From the NCBI GenBank assembly GCA_034189695.1, contig JAXHUA010000118.1, positions 1 to 31,470 of the forward strand: a stretch of DNA of 31,470 bases, written 5' to 3'. Each line of letters begins with the position of its first letter. The stretch's first letter is position 1. The notes below the pieces were generated by a model that did no database searches, was not told the origin of the DNA, and saw only the letters and a program-made list of their open reading frames with translations. A program made the position numbers and the translations under genes. This stretch comes from JAXHUA01 sp034189695. Its GTDB lineage: Bacteria > Chloroflexota > Dehalococcoidia > E44-bin15. This document shows, piece after piece, positions 7,105 through 15,344 of the stretch.

Positions 7105-9528
7105 TTACGCGGGGTTTGCGCCCAGTACGGCCATTGAAGCCACCTGATCCCCTTCATCCACCCTCATAAGGCTGGCGCCTCTCCTGATCCTGCCCTGGAT
7201 AGGGACGCTATCGGCCCTGAGGCGGATGACGATCCCCTTGGCCGAGAGGATCATGATCTCGTCGGACAGCTCGACAACGCGGGCTGCGGCGACGCCGCCG
7301 GACTTGGCATTGATGCTGATGCTCTTTATTCCCATGCCGGCGCGGGCCTGGGGGCGGTAGCGTGCCAGCGGGGTGCACTTGCCGTAGCCGAATTGGGTGA
7401 CGACGAGCAGGTATGCCTCCGGTGAGACGGTATCCATGGCCACCACGGAGTCGCCCGGGGCAAGATGGACGCCGCGAACGCCGCCGCTGGAGCGGGACGC
7501 TGCCCTCAGGGAGGCAACGCCGAACCGGATCGCCTGCCCTTTCTCCGTCACCATAATAAGGTCGTCCTCATCGGTGGCCACCCTCACCGCGACCAGCTCG
7601 TCGTCCTTGCGGGTCTTGTTGGCGATGAGGCCATTGCTTCTCACCGCGGCGAACTTCTCGAGGCCTGTTCTCTTGATCTGCCCTGAGCGGGTGGCCATCA
7701 GGATGTAGCTACCCTGTGTGAAACTCGCTATGGGCAGGATCTCGTTAACCTGCTCCCGTTCGTCGAGCGAGAGCAGTTTCACCAGCGGGATGCCCTTGGC
7801 GATGCGGGACGTGTCCTCGGGCAGCCGGTAGCAGATGAGGGAGAAGACCCGCCCCCTGTCGGTGAAGAAGAGGAGCGTGTCGTGGGTATCGGCGCTGACC
7901 ATGCGGTGCACCCCCTCGGCCTGACGGACGCCGGTGGCCCCTCTGCCGCCCCTCAACTGGAGCCGGTAGCTCTCGATGGGCATACGCTTGATGTATCCCC
8001 GCTTGGTCAGCGTGAGGACCACCTGTCGATGGGGGATGAGGTCCGCTTCACGGAACTCGGTAGGCTCTTCCTCGATTATCTCCGTGCGCCGCGGGCCAGC
8101 GTACTTCTCCTTGAGTGCGGTGAGGTCCTCTTTGACGAGGAAGAGCACCTTCCTCGGGTTGGCGAGGAGGTCCTCGAGATAGGCGATGGTCTTGAGGACT
8201 TCGGTGTACTCATCGTTGATCTTCTTGCGCTCCAGCGCGGCGAGCCGTCTGAGTTGCAGGTCGAGTATGGCCTGCGCCTGTGTCTGGGTCAGGCCGAAGG
8301 ACGTCATCAGGTTCTTGCGCGCCGACTCGGCGCTCTGGGAGCGGCGTATCGTCTCGATGATGCGGTCCAGGTTGTCCAGGGCGATCTTGAGACCTTCGAG
8401 CACGTGGGCCCTGTCTCTGGCCCGGCCCAGCTCATACTCCGAGCGGCGAACGATGACTTCCTGACGGAACTTGATGTACTCCTGAAGCGCCGTCTTCAGG
8501 CTGAGCACCCGGGGCTGGCCGTCGACGATGGCGAGCATGTTCACGAAGAAGGCCGACTGCATCGCCGTGTGGCGGTACAGGTTGTTCAGGATGCGCTCCG
8601 GCTGGGCGTCGCGTCTCAGCTCAACCACGATGCGCATGCCCTGGCGGTCCGACTCGTCGCGCAGCTCGGTAATCCCTTCGACCCTCTTCGCCTTGACCAG
8701 CTCGGCGATTCTCTCCACCAGGGCCGCCTTGTTGGTCTGGTAGGGAAGCTCGGTGACCACGATCTGGTGCCGTCCCTTGGCCGTTTCCACGACGTCGGCC
8801 CTGGCTCTGACGACGATCTTGCCCCTGCCGGTGGCGTAGGCCGCCCGTATGCCCTCACGGCCGAGGATGACACCGGCGGTGGGGAAATCGGGGCCCTGGA
8901 CGAAGTCGATGACCTCCTCCACCGAGGCCTCGGGGTTATCGATCAGATGGCAGATGGCGTCGGCCACCTCGCCCAGGTTGTGCGGCGGTATGTTGGTGGC
9001 CATGCCCACGGCGATTCCCGCGGCTCCGTTGAGGAGCAGGTTGGGCAGCTTGGACGGCAGGACGGTCGGCTCCTTCAGCGAGTCGTCGAAGTTGGGGACG
9101 AAGTCAACCGTGTCCTTGTCGATGTCAACCAGCATCTCCTCGGCAATCTGCGACAGACGCGCCTCGGTGTAGCGCATCGCCGCCGGGGGGTCGTTGTCCA
9201 TGCTGCCGAAGTTCCCCTGCCCGTCGACCAGCGGGTACCTCATGGAGAAGTCCTGGGCCAGCCTCACCATCGCATCGTAGACGGGGCTGTCACCGTGGGG
9301 GTGATACTTGCCGAGGACTTCACCGACGATGCGGGCGCTCTTCCTGTGGGACGCGTTGTGCCTCAGGCCCATGTCGTTCATGGCGTACAGGATGCGCCGC
9401 TGTACCGGCTTCAGTCCGTCGCGGACATCCGGCAGGGCGCGCGAGATGATGACGCTCATGGCGTAATCGAGGTATGAGCTCTTCATCTCCTCTTCGATCT
9501 CTACTGGCCTGACCATCCCGATCTGCAT
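7105..9528 (-). CDS. gyrA: DNA gyrase subunit A
   Basis: The product (about 807 residues) carries the gyrase/topoisomerase IV breakage-reunion domain and a C-terminal beta-pinwheel. Numbering from the ATG, catalytic Tyr120 lies in AAMRYTEARLS. The quinolone-determining region HGDSPVYDAMVR retains Ser and Asp at the positions equivalent to E. coli Ser83 and Asp87, so it looks quinolone-sensitive. The GyrA box is the slightly degenerate QLRGGRG at about 524-530, which favours GyrA over ParC. With GyrB it introduces negative supercoils. A GTG at 9531 precedes the ATG, but AGGAGG ends only one base before the GTG, so the ATG at 9528 is preferred. gyrB is not in the window. A clear promoter precedes it and marC follows. 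Confidence 0.96.
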   Translation of the reverse strand: MQIGMVRPVEIEEEMKSSYLDYAMSVIISRALPDVRDGLKPVQRRILYAMNDMGLRHNASHRKSARIVGEVLGKYHPHGDSPVYDAMVRLAQDFSMRYPLVDGQGNFGSMDNDPPAAMRYTEARLSQIAEEMLVDIDKDTVDFVPNFDDSLKEPTVLPSKLPNLLLNGAAGIAVGMATNIPPHNLGEVADAICHLIDNPEASVEEVIDFVQGPDFPTAGVILGREGIRAAYATGRGKIVVRARADVVETAKGRHQIVVTELPYQTNKAALVERIAELVKAKRVEGITELRDESDRQGMRIVVELRRDAQPERILNNLYRHTAMQSAFFVNMLAIVDGQPRVLSLKTALQEYIKFRQEVIVRRSEYELGRARDRAHVLEGLKIALDNLDRIIETIRRSQSAESARKNLMTSFGLTQTQAQAILDLQLRRLAALERKKINDEYTEVLKTIAYLEDLLANPRKVLFLVKEDLTALKEKYAGPRRTEIIEEEPTEFREADLIPHRQVVLTLTKRGYIKRMPIESYRLQLRGGRGATGVRQAEGVHRMVSADTHDTLLFFTDRGRVFSLICYRLPEDTSRIAKGIPLVKLLSLDEREQVNEILPIASFTQGSYILMATRSGQIKRTGLEKFAAVRSNGLIANKTRKDDELVAVRVATDEDDLIMVTEKGQAIRFGVASLRAASRSSGGVRGVHLAPGDSVVAMDTVSPEAYLLVVTQFGYGKCTPLARYRPQARAGMGIKSISINAKSGGVAAARVVELSDEIMILSAKGIVIRLRADSVPIQGRIRRGASLMRVDEGDQVASMAVLGANPA

Positions 9529-9572
9529 CACGCCTCCTGTGCCTTGTGGCTAGCGGAGCCTTGCCAGCCATA

Positions 9573-9601
9573 AGAATAGCATCCTTTTCCTGGGCAGTCA
9601 A
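9573..9601 (-). promoter_or_regulatory. gyrA promoter
   Basis: On the minus strand -35 TTGACT (9596-9601), a 17-bp spacer and -10 TATTCT (9573-9578) lie about 45 bp upstream of the gyrA start. Confidence 0.65.
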
Positions 9602-9855
9602 AACAGGTTGGGCGCCGGTGGGTCGAGCGCCGGAACCGATGCCGTCGCCGGCCCGCGGCGGTATGGCGCAGGCGGTGGAGGGTGAAAGTCGACTGTGTCT
9701 GGCCCGGGGCAGTGGTCAACGTGGTGGAGCGGGAGAACTGGGGACGCCTCGTGGGTGGTGAAAGGTACCACGGGCTGCGGTGTCTGGGGTGGCGGTGTGG
9801 TGACAAGTCCTGGTCCCGGCGGGAGGCTGCGTGTGCGCCGGTGCCGTTGCCTCAA
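9598..9855 (-). other. Proline-rich open frame overlapping the TPR gene stop; unproven gene
   Basis: The 320-bp gap between gyrA and the TPR gene holds the gyrA promoter and an 85-codon minus-strand frame. The frame starts with TTG at 9855, overlapping the TPR stop (TTGA). Its translation is rich in Pro, His and Thr, with runs such as TPPPQTPQP and FHPPPPAP. Roughly 70% of third positions are G or C, compatible with coding but not decisive in high-GC DNA. It could be a coupled small gene, a frameshifted C-terminal tail of the TPR protein, or a chance frame. No family is recognised. Confidence 0.3.
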
Positions 9856-10685
9856 TCGTCGACGCCGTCGGCTTCGTGGTCGTCGTCGTGTTCGTCGAGG
9901 GCATCTGTCGCCGGGGTATCGGTCTCATGGAGGGGTTCTACTTCCTCGAGATGGTAGGCCCGGTCGTCGGCTCCGTCGTCCTCGTCAAGCTCGTACTTGA
10001 GGATGGTGTCCCTGATGTAGGCGCGGAAGCCGCTGTAGCTCTGCGCCGGGAAGGAGGGCTGACCGGCCTGACTGGGGTGCTGGTAGACCTCCTTGATGAT
10101 AACCTTCACCTCGTCGTCGGCTGACCGGGCAATGGCGGCGGTGTATCCGTTGCCGCCCTCAATCAGCTTGGCAAGGCGCACGCCAATCTTAGGCTCCACC
10201 TGACCCAGGTACTCTCCGGCGGTGTTCTCGACGACGAGCCCCTGGCCTCTGAGCCTGAGGTAGACCTGGTCGCCGGCGGAGATCTTGGCGAGCACGTCTC
10301 CCGAGGCCAGCCTGTCCAGGATGGCAACGCCTGCCTTCCCCGATTCCTCGATAAACAGCTCTGGAGACGCCCGGTGATTGCCGGTCCCCGGGGTCGGGTG
10401 GGCCTCTCTGAGCAGGGACAACCGGCGCAGGTTCTTCTTGGCGATGCTGTTGTTGCGGTTGATCTCCAGGGCCCGGCCGTAGGCTTCCATCGCCTCATCG
10501 TATCGGCCCAGCTCAGTCATGGCCTTGCCGAGGCGGTTGTAGGCGTTGATGTCATTGGGGAAGACTTCGATTACGCTCTTGTTGGCAATCACCGCTTCCT
10601 CCCAACGCCCCTGCATCGCCAGCTCGATGGCCTCCTTGGTGCGCTGGCGCCTCAGCTTCGCTTCTCTTGTGGAGTAGTTTATCAA
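9852..10685 (-). CDS. TPR repeat protein with acidic C-terminal tail
   Basis: The 277-residue protein begins with two tetratricopeptide repeats (about 14-47 and 48-81, including INAYNRLGKAMTELGRYDEAMEAYGRALEINRNN). A middle domain (about 110-205) of beta-rich appearance carries LASGDVLAKISAGDQVYLRLRG. The tail is very acidic (DEDDGADD, DEHDDDHEADGVDD). TPRs mediate protein-protein contacts; I do not recognise the middle domain and assign no function. The start is TTG at 10685 with AGGAG seven bases upstream. It has its own promoter in the 91-bp gap after the glycosyltransferase gene. The proline-rich frame past its stop raises the possibility of a lost or shifted C-terminus. Confidence 0.82.
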   Translation of the reverse strand: MINYSTREAKLRRQRTKEAIELAMQGRWEEAVIANKSVIEVFPNDINAYNRLGKAMTELGRYDEAMEAYGRALEINRNNSIAKKNLRRLSLLREAHPTPGTGNHRASPELFIEESGKAGVAILDRLASGDVLAKISAGDQVYLRLRGQGLVVENTAGEYLGQVEPKIGVRLAKLIEGGNGYTAAIARSADDEVKVIIKEVYQHPSQAGQPSFPAQSYSGFRAYIRDTILKYELDEDDGADDRAYHLEEVEPLHETDTPATDALDEHDDDHEADGVDD

Positions 10686-10713
10686 TACGTGTCTCCTGCT
10701 CCGGCTTGCATAA

Positions 10714-10742
10714 TATCTATATGCTCAACCGCCTATTGTCAA
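10714..10742 (-). promoter_or_regulatory. Promoter of the TPR gene
   Basis: A consensus -35 TTGACA (10737-10742, minus strand) is followed after 17 bp by TAGATA within the AT-rich stretch ATATAGATATTAT, so the exact -10 is ambiguous. The predicted leader is 20-25 nt and includes the Shine-Dalgarno AGGAG. Confidence 0.6.
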
Positions 10743-10776
10743 GGGGTAAATGGACGAATTCGCCAGAGGTTTTGGC

Positions 10777-12045
10777 TTACGCCTTGCGGAGACTGAGAAT
10801 CATCTCGGAGCGACCGACGTACTCGATCCCCTGCGGCGTGAAGCCATGGCGCTCGACCATCTCCACGAGACTCCGCCTGGTGTAGCGGGTGATGTGTTCT
10901 TCGGCGTAGCCTCCGGGGGCGAATAGGTCGTAGAGTCTTTCGATAACCCTCCACCATACCCCTCCATAGTCCGGTGTTCCCAGGATCAGCCTGCCGCCCG
11001 CCTCCAGGACCCTCGACATCTCGCGAAACAGCGTCTCGTCACACGGAACGTGCTCGATGACCTCCGAGCACACAACGCAGTCGAAGCAGGCGTCCCTGAA
11101 GGGCAGAGCGTCGATGGTGGCGTTGACCAGCGCTGTGTCGAAACGCCGCACGTACCGTAGCTTGGACATCTGAACGTCGAGACCGACGGCGCCGTCGAGT
11201 GCGCTCAGGATTCGGCTGGAGCCGCAGCCGATATCCAGCGTGGCCCTGGCTCCCTCCGCCATCCGGTTGATAATCTTGTAGCGACGCCTCTGCCAGTATC
11301 GCTGAAGCGGGATGCGGCTGTCGAACGCACGGTAGTCGTAGTCGGCGGACAGGACCGAGTTCCTCAGGCTCCACATGCGTCTGAAGGTCCTCAGATACGC
11401 CACGCCGAACTTGAGCAGTCTGACGTGGGAGTCACCGCTCTTGCGCGGCAGGTAGTGAAACGGCACCTCTCGAATGCGCCAGCCCTGCGCATAGGACTTG
11501 ATGAGGATCTCCTCCAGTATGTCGAAGTCCGAGCTTCCGAGTTCCATGTTCTTCACCACGGAGGAGCGGTATAGACGGAAGCCGCTGGAGATATCCTTGA
11601 GCGGGAGCGACAGCCCGGTGGTGAAGACCCTGTTGAGCACCTTGCTGAGGAGACGCCGGAAACGCGGCATGTCAGCGGAGCCGCCATGGACGTATCGAGA
11701 TGCCACGACTACTTGAGCCCGCTTGCAGGCCTCCCACATCTGCGGTATACAGGTCGGACTGTGCGACAGGTCGCCGTCGAGGGTCAGGATGTACTCGCCG
11801 CGCGCCGTCCGGAACCCCTCCTTCAGTGCGCCGCCGTACCCTCTCTCGGTCTGGACGAGCACCTTGGTGTTGAGCATCTTGGCCAGCTCTCTGGTCTTGT
11901 CCACCGAACCGCCGTCCACGACGATAAGCTCGTATTGTGGGGAGATCGACGGGACCACCTCATGAAGGGCGCTGATGAGTTCGCCGATGTTCGCCTCTTC
12001 GTTGAGGGCGGGTATGACGACGCTGAGCTGCACGGCTGTCTCCAT
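10777..12045 (-). CDS. Bifunctional GT2 glycosyltransferase / SAM-dependent methyltransferase fusion
   Basis: This 422-residue protein joins two enzymes. Residues 6-230 form a GT-A family 2 transferase of the dolichol-phosphate-mannose-synthase type (SVVIPALNEEANIG, VVDGGSVDKT, DGD at 90-92, and SGFRLYR). Residues 245-420 are a class I methyltransferase with motif I LDIGCGS (270-276), the acidic strand-2 end GLDVQ, and SEVIEHVP with the RVLEAGGRLILGTP strand. The likely role is transfer of a sugar to a lipid or polyprenyl phosphate carrier, followed or accompanied by methylation; the acceptor is unknown. No C-terminal membrane helices are present. Its promoter places the transcription start about 4 nt before the ATG and no Shine-Dalgarno is seen, so translation may be leaderless. 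The TPR gene follows. Confidence 0.9.
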   Translation of the reverse strand: METAVQLSVVIPALNEEANIGELISALHEVVPSISPQYELIVVDGGSVDKTRELAKMLNTKVLVQTERGYGGALKEGFRTARGEYILTLDGDLSHSPTCIPQMWEACKRAQVVVASRYVHGGSADMPRFRRLLSKVLNRVFTTGLSLPLKDISSGFRLYRSSVVKNMELGSSDFDILEEILIKSYAQGWRIREVPFHYLPRKSGDSHVRLLKFGVAYLRTFRRMWSLRNSVLSADYDYRAFDSRIPLQRYWQRRRYKIINRMAEGARATLDIGCGSSRILSALDGAVGLDVQMSKLRYVRRFDTALVNATIDALPFRDACFDCVVCSEVIEHVPCDETLFREMSRVLEAGGRLILGTPDYGGVWWRVIERLYDLFAPGGYAEEHITRYTRRSLVEMVERHGFTPQGIEYVGRSEMILSLRKA

Positions 12046-12056
12046 GATTATGGGGG

Positions 12057-12087
12057 AATATAATCACGGTGTGAGGAGCGTTGTCAA
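12057..12087 (-). promoter_or_regulatory. Promoter of the GT-methyltransferase gene (near-leaderless)
   Basis: Minus strand: consensus -35 TTGACA (12082-12087), then TTATAT after 18 bp or TATATT after 19 bp (12057-12063). Only 11 bp separate the -10 from the ATG, so the start of transcription falls about 4 nt before it. Confidence 0.65.
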
Positions 12088-12122
12088 GACGAAGGCCCGC
12101 GTACGCTCCACCCTCACCCTAA

Positions 12123-12262
12123 CCCTCTCCCCTCAAGGGAGAGGGGATTCTGATCGTGCCGTTCGTGGTGAGCCCGTCGAACCTTGTCCCGAGCGCAGCG
12201 AGGGGCATGAACGGCCCCGTGCGACGGCTCCCCCACCAGGGGCGGAGCGGATGCTCCGCCCT
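12123..12262. repeat. Intergenic repeats: G-C hairpin, inverted family B unit, family C hairpin
   Basis: The 351-bp gap between the divergent GT-MT and nfu genes holds three repeats. First is a 9-bp perfect hairpin CCCTCTCCC/GGGAGAGGG (12123-12145) after CCTCACCCTAA. Second is a family B-like segment in inverted orientation (GTTCGTGGTGAGCC..., about 12160-12230). Third is a perfect family C hairpin (12240-12261, loop GGAT). The rest is two promoters. Confidence 0.7.
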
Positions 12263-12311
12263 ACCCGGGTATGCTGGCGAGGGCGGCCCCTTGTCCCTCC
12301 ATGACGCTGCT

Positions 12312-12340
12312 TTGACGGGGCCGACGATGTGCGATACAAT
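12312..12340 (+). promoter_or_regulatory. Promoter of the NifU-like gene
   Basis: -35 TTGACG (12312-12317), 17-bp spacer, -10 TACAAT (12335-12340). The predicted leader is about 50 nt and contains AAGGAG before the ATG. Confidence 0.68.
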
Positions 12341-12396
12341 ACATCGTAGCATGCCGCGCGAGCGCGGGACGAAACCGGGTTCTGAAGGAGAAAGCC

Positions 12397-12618
12397 ATGC
12401 GAGAACAGGTTGAGGAGATACTGGCCCGTATACGGCCTCAGTTGGAGGAGGATGGCGGCGGTGTGGAGCTGGTCGATGTCGACAAAGAGGGCGTGGTGAC
12501 CGTCAAGCTCACTGGGGCGTGCAGCGGGTGCGTTATGCGAACCTTGACTCTCAAAGGGGGGATCGAACGAATCCTCAAGGAGTACGTGCCTGGCGTCAAA
12601 GAGGTAGTGGCAGCCTAG
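12397..12618 (+). CDS. NifU-like C-terminal domain Fe-S scaffold/carrier protein (Nfu type)
   Basis: The 73-residue protein is a stand-alone NifU C-terminal (Nfu) domain: an N-terminal helix with IRPQLEEDGGGVELV, then the CSGC motif (Cys42 and Cys45). Two such subunits bind a [4Fe-4S] cluster at the dimer interface through these cysteines and pass it to client apoproteins in the cytosol. AAGGAG lies 8 bases upstream of the ATG. The gene is monocistronic with its own promoter and ends at a strong hairpin shared with the convergent aspartokinase gene. Confidence 0.93.
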   Translation: MREQVEEILARIRPQLEEDGGGVELVDVDKEGVVTVKLTGACSGCVMRTLTLKGGIERILKEYVPGVKEVVAA

Positions 12619-12652
12619 CTCCGAGCCACTGACTACACTGGTACAAACGCAA

Positions 12653-12680
12653 AGAGGGCAGAACAGCGTTCTGCCCTCTT
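12653..12680. terminator. Bidirectional terminator between nfu-like gene and lysC
   Basis: A perfect 12-bp inverted repeat AGAGGGCAGAAC / GTTCTGCCCTCT (12653-12664 with 12668-12679) separated by only three bases lies between two convergent genes. It is followed by TTCTGTCT on the plus strand and by CTTTGCGTTTG on the minus strand, so it can serve both transcripts. Confidence 0.75.
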
Positions 12681-12698
12681 CTGTCTACTGCTCCCCGG

Positions 12699-13943
12699 CT
12701 ATTGTGTCGAGTGGAGCCCCTCCTGCTCTCCCTTGTCGAGTTCGAACGCCTGGTGGAGGGCGACGACGGCGTCCTGCACCCTGTCCTGGCCTATGATGCA
12801 CGTAATCCTGATCTCCGACGTCGCTATGAGCTCGATGTTGATGCCGGCATCCGAAAGAGCGCGGAACATTCTGGCGGCGTAGCCGGGCGCGTTCTGCATG
12901 CCCGAGCCGACAATGCTCACCTTGCCAAGCATGGCGTCGGCCACACATCCTCTCGCGTTTATCGACGCCGCGACCGGCTCGATCACCTTCATTGCTCTCT
13001 CCAGGTCGCCCCTGGCCACGGTGAAGGTCAGGTCGGTGACCCGCTCCACGCTGGCGTTCTGGACGATGGTGTCCACGCTGACGTTCTCCTTGCTCAGCGG
13101 TTCGAAGAGGGACGTGGCGATACCGGGCTGGTCTGGGACGCCCAGCACTGTTATCTTGGCCACGTCAAGGTCATGGGCGATCGCTCGGACTTTGTTGCGC
13201 ACTTCCATAGCCGGTCCTCCATGAATCATAGTGCCCGGGCGCTGTACGAAACTCGACGCCACAAGAATCGGGATGTCGAAAAGCTCTCCCAGCTCCACGG
13301 CGCGCGGGTGCAGCACCCTGGTCCCGTAGCTGGCAAGCTCGAGCATCTCCTCGTAGTCGATGTCCTTCAGCTTGCGCGCCTCTGGCACCAGGCGTGGATC
13401 GGCGGTATAGACCCCCTCGACGTCGGTGAATATCTCACACGCCTCTGCCTTGAGGCTCGCCGCCATCGCCACTGCCGTCGTGTCCGACCCTCCCCGTCCC
13501 AGCGTAGTGACATCGAGGCTCGGGGTGATCCCCTGAAAACCGGCGACGATGACGATCTTGCCCTCGTTGAGCTCCCTGACAATTCTCTCAGACTCGATCT
13601 TGACTATGCGTGCCCTGCTGTAGACGGTGTCCGTCCTGATGCCCGCCTGCGCCCCGCTCAGGCTGATGGCCTCGTAGCCGGTTGACTTGAGCGCCAGGGC
13701 CAGCAGAGTGCTGGAGATGGTCTCTCCAGTGGACAGCAGCACATCGAGTTCGCGATTGTCGGGCCGTTCGCTCACCTGGTGGGCCAGGATAATCAGCTGG
13801 TCGGTTGTGTCTCCCATGGCCGACACGACGACCACCACGTCGTTGCCCTCCTCCTTGCGGAGGGCGACACGTCGCGCCACGCTCTTTATCTTCTCCGCGT
13901 CTGCGACCGAACTGCCGCCGTACTTCTGGACTATGAGCGCCAT
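12699..13943 (-). CDS. lysC: Aspartate kinase
   Basis: The 414-residue product is a monofunctional aspartokinase phosphorylating L-aspartate, the entry step to Lys, Met and Thr. The amino-acid kinase domain (about 2-245) has KYGGSSV (7-13), LSTGETISS, TTLGRGGSDTTA and TDVEGVYTADPR. Two ACT domains follow (about 265-335 and 345-405; ITVLGVPDQPGIA, VSIVGSGMQNAPGYAARMF), the usual site of feedback inhibition. The start overlaps nothing: it lies 16 bp after the stop of the phosphoglycerate-mutase-like gene, with GAGGA at the preceding stop codon. The pair is an operon, which links the upstream gene to the aspartate-family pathway. Confidence 0.96.
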   Translation of the reverse strand: MALIVQKYGGSSVADAEKIKSVARRVALRKEEGNDVVVVVSAMGDTTDQLIILAHQVSERPDNRELDVLLSTGETISSTLLALALKSTGYEAISLSGAQAGIRTDTVYSRARIVKIESERIVRELNEGKIVIVAGFQGITPSLDVTTLGRGGSDTTAVAMAASLKAEACEIFTDVEGVYTADPRLVPEARKLKDIDYEEMLELASYGTRVLHPRAVELGELFDIPILVASSFVQRPGTMIHGGPAMEVRNKVRAIAHDLDVAKITVLGVPDQPGIATSLFEPLSKENVSVDTIVQNASVERVTDLTFTVARGDLERAMKVIEPVAASINARGCVADAMLGKVSIVGSGMQNAPGYAARMFRALSDAGINIELIATSEIRITCIIGQDRVQDAVVALHQAFELDKGEQEGLHSTQ

Positions 13944-13959
13944 ACTGATACCCGTGTCC

Positions 13960-15153
13960 TCACCGACCCGCGCCGAGGAGCTGGCTCATGAGGAAATGAC
14001 CGTTCTCGATGAAGACGTGCGTGGCTGCGGCCTCGGCTTCGGCAAACGCGCTCGCACCGTTGCCGGAGAACCCCGGCCCCCATATGACGAAGGGCACTGG
14101 CTCCGGCGTATGGGTTCGGGTTTCGATGGGTGTTGGGTGGTCCGGCATCGCCAGAACTCGCAGCCCATTGTCCCTCCAGGACGCGAGGGGGCCCGCTATC
14201 TCGCGGTCCACGCGCTGGATGGCTTCCACTTTGTCCTCGATAGAGCCGGCATGCCCCGCTTCGTCCGGCGCTTCAACGTGGATTACCACCAGGTCGTGCT
14301 TCTCAAGGGCCGCGAGCGCGCCGGACACCTGCGCGGCGTAGTCGTTGTCCAGGCCGTCGCTCACCCCGGCAATCTCCAGGTTCTCTATGCCGGCGAGCTT
14401 CGCCAGGCCGTGGAGGAGGTCCACCCCGGAGGTGATGGCGGCGCTGAGGCCGTACGCCTCCTTGAACGGCGGCAGGTCGGGGATCTTCCCGCTGCCCCAG
14501 AACAGCCAGACCATCGTGGCCGGTGTCTCACCGCGCGCAGCTCTCTCCAGGTTCACGGGGTGGTCCCGCAGTACGTCCACGGACTGCGACATGAGCTGTC
14601 GCAGGAGGTCGCTCCCGTCCCCCCGGGGAAGGTACTCGTCGATGGGCCTGCCCGATATGTCGTGCGGCGGGGTGCAGGTGGCCAGCAGCGTATCCTGCCT
14701 TCCCCTGATCTTGCAGATGTTCCTGTAGCTCACGCCGGGATAGAACTCCACGACGTCGTTGTCGACGGCGTCGTTGAGGGCGGCGACGAGAACGTGGGCC
14801 TCGCTCGAGCCTATGTACCCGGCGCTGTAGTCCCGCATCCTGCCGTCCTGGACGGCGACCAGGTTGCAGCGGAACACCGCTTCTCCGTCGGCGATTGGTA
14901 TGCCCATGCTCCTTGCCTCGATGGCGCTTCGGCCGAGAGGGTACTCCGCCGGATCATAGCCAAGGATTGACATGCAAGCGCACGCGCTCGAAGGCTCCAT
15001 TCCCGGCGGGACCGTTCGCGCGAGGCCGACGACCCCGTCTCTGGCCATGGCATCGAGGTTCGGGGTTCGAGCGAGTTCCAGGCACGTCTTGCCCCCTCGC
15101 TTCGCCAGCGGCCAGTCAGCGGCGCCATCGATTATGAGCACGCAGTACTTCAT
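13960..15153 (-). CDS. Phosphoglycerate-mutase-like (ApgM family) enzyme, probable alternative homoserine kinase
   Basis: The 397-residue product belongs to the alkaline-phosphatase superfamily, archaeal-type cofactor-independent phosphoglycerate mutase group. An N-terminal metal Asp9 lies in IIDGAADWP. The nucleophile region GMEPSSACACMSILGYDP (about 51-68) departs from the PGSDVAN-type sequence I recall for true ApgM. VIHVEAPDEAGHAG and MPDHPTP complete the metal site. This variant resembles the family proposed as a homoserine kinase (TIGR02535), which clusters with threonine genes in organisms lacking ThrB. Here it is the first gene of an operon with lysC, supporting that role over glycolysis; the assignment remains inference. 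I chose ATG 15153 because a -10 TATACT lies seven bases upstream, implying a leaderless mRNA; the frame extends 12 codons further without support. Confidence 0.8.
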   Translation of the reverse strand: MKYCVLIIDGAADWPLAKRGGKTCLELARTPNLDAMARDGVVGLARTVPPGMEPSSACACMSILGYDPAEYPLGRSAIEARSMGIPIADGEAVFRCNLVAVQDGRMRDYSAGYIGSSEAHVLVAALNDAVDNDVVEFYPGVSYRNICKIRGRQDTLLATCTPPHDISGRPIDEYLPRGDGSDLLRQLMSQSVDVLRDHPVNLERAARGETPATMVWLFWGSGKIPDLPPFKEAYGLSAAITSGVDLLHGLAKLAGIENLEIAGVSDGLDNDYAAQVSGALAALEKHDLVVIHVEAPDEAGHAGSIEDKVEAIQRVDREIAGPLASWRDNGLRVLAMPDHPTPIETRTHTPEPVPFVIWGPGFSGNGASAFAEAEAAATHVFIENGHFLMSQLLGAGR

Positions 15154-15160
15154 CGCTGTA

Positions 15161-15189
15161 AGTATAGCATCGGGCAGGGGGGCCCACAA
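15161..15189 (-). promoter_or_regulatory. Leaderless promoter of the ApgM-like/lysC operon
   Basis: Minus strand: extended -10 TGCTATACT (hexamer 15161-15166), weak -35 TTGTGG 17 bp upstream (15184-15189). The -10 hexamer ends 7 bp before the ATG, so transcription should begin at the start codon itself. No Shine-Dalgarno is present. Confidence 0.65.
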
Positions 15190-15219
15190 GGAATGCCCCC
15201 GCCAGCGGGCGTGGCGTCC

Positions 15220-15248
15220 TTGCTATGGCGGTGTGAGTGGACTATAAT
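15220..15248 (+). promoter_or_regulatory. Promoter of tRNA-Pro
   Basis: -35 TTGCTA (15220-15225), 17-bp spacer, consensus -10 TATAAT (15243-15248). The predicted start is about 3 nt before the mature tRNA 5' end. It is divergent from the ApgM-like gene's promoter. Confidence 0.75.
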
Positions 15249-15257
15249 GAACGCCTG

Positions 15258-15332
<75 letters not shown>

Positions 15333-15344
15333 TTTCTTTGTTCC

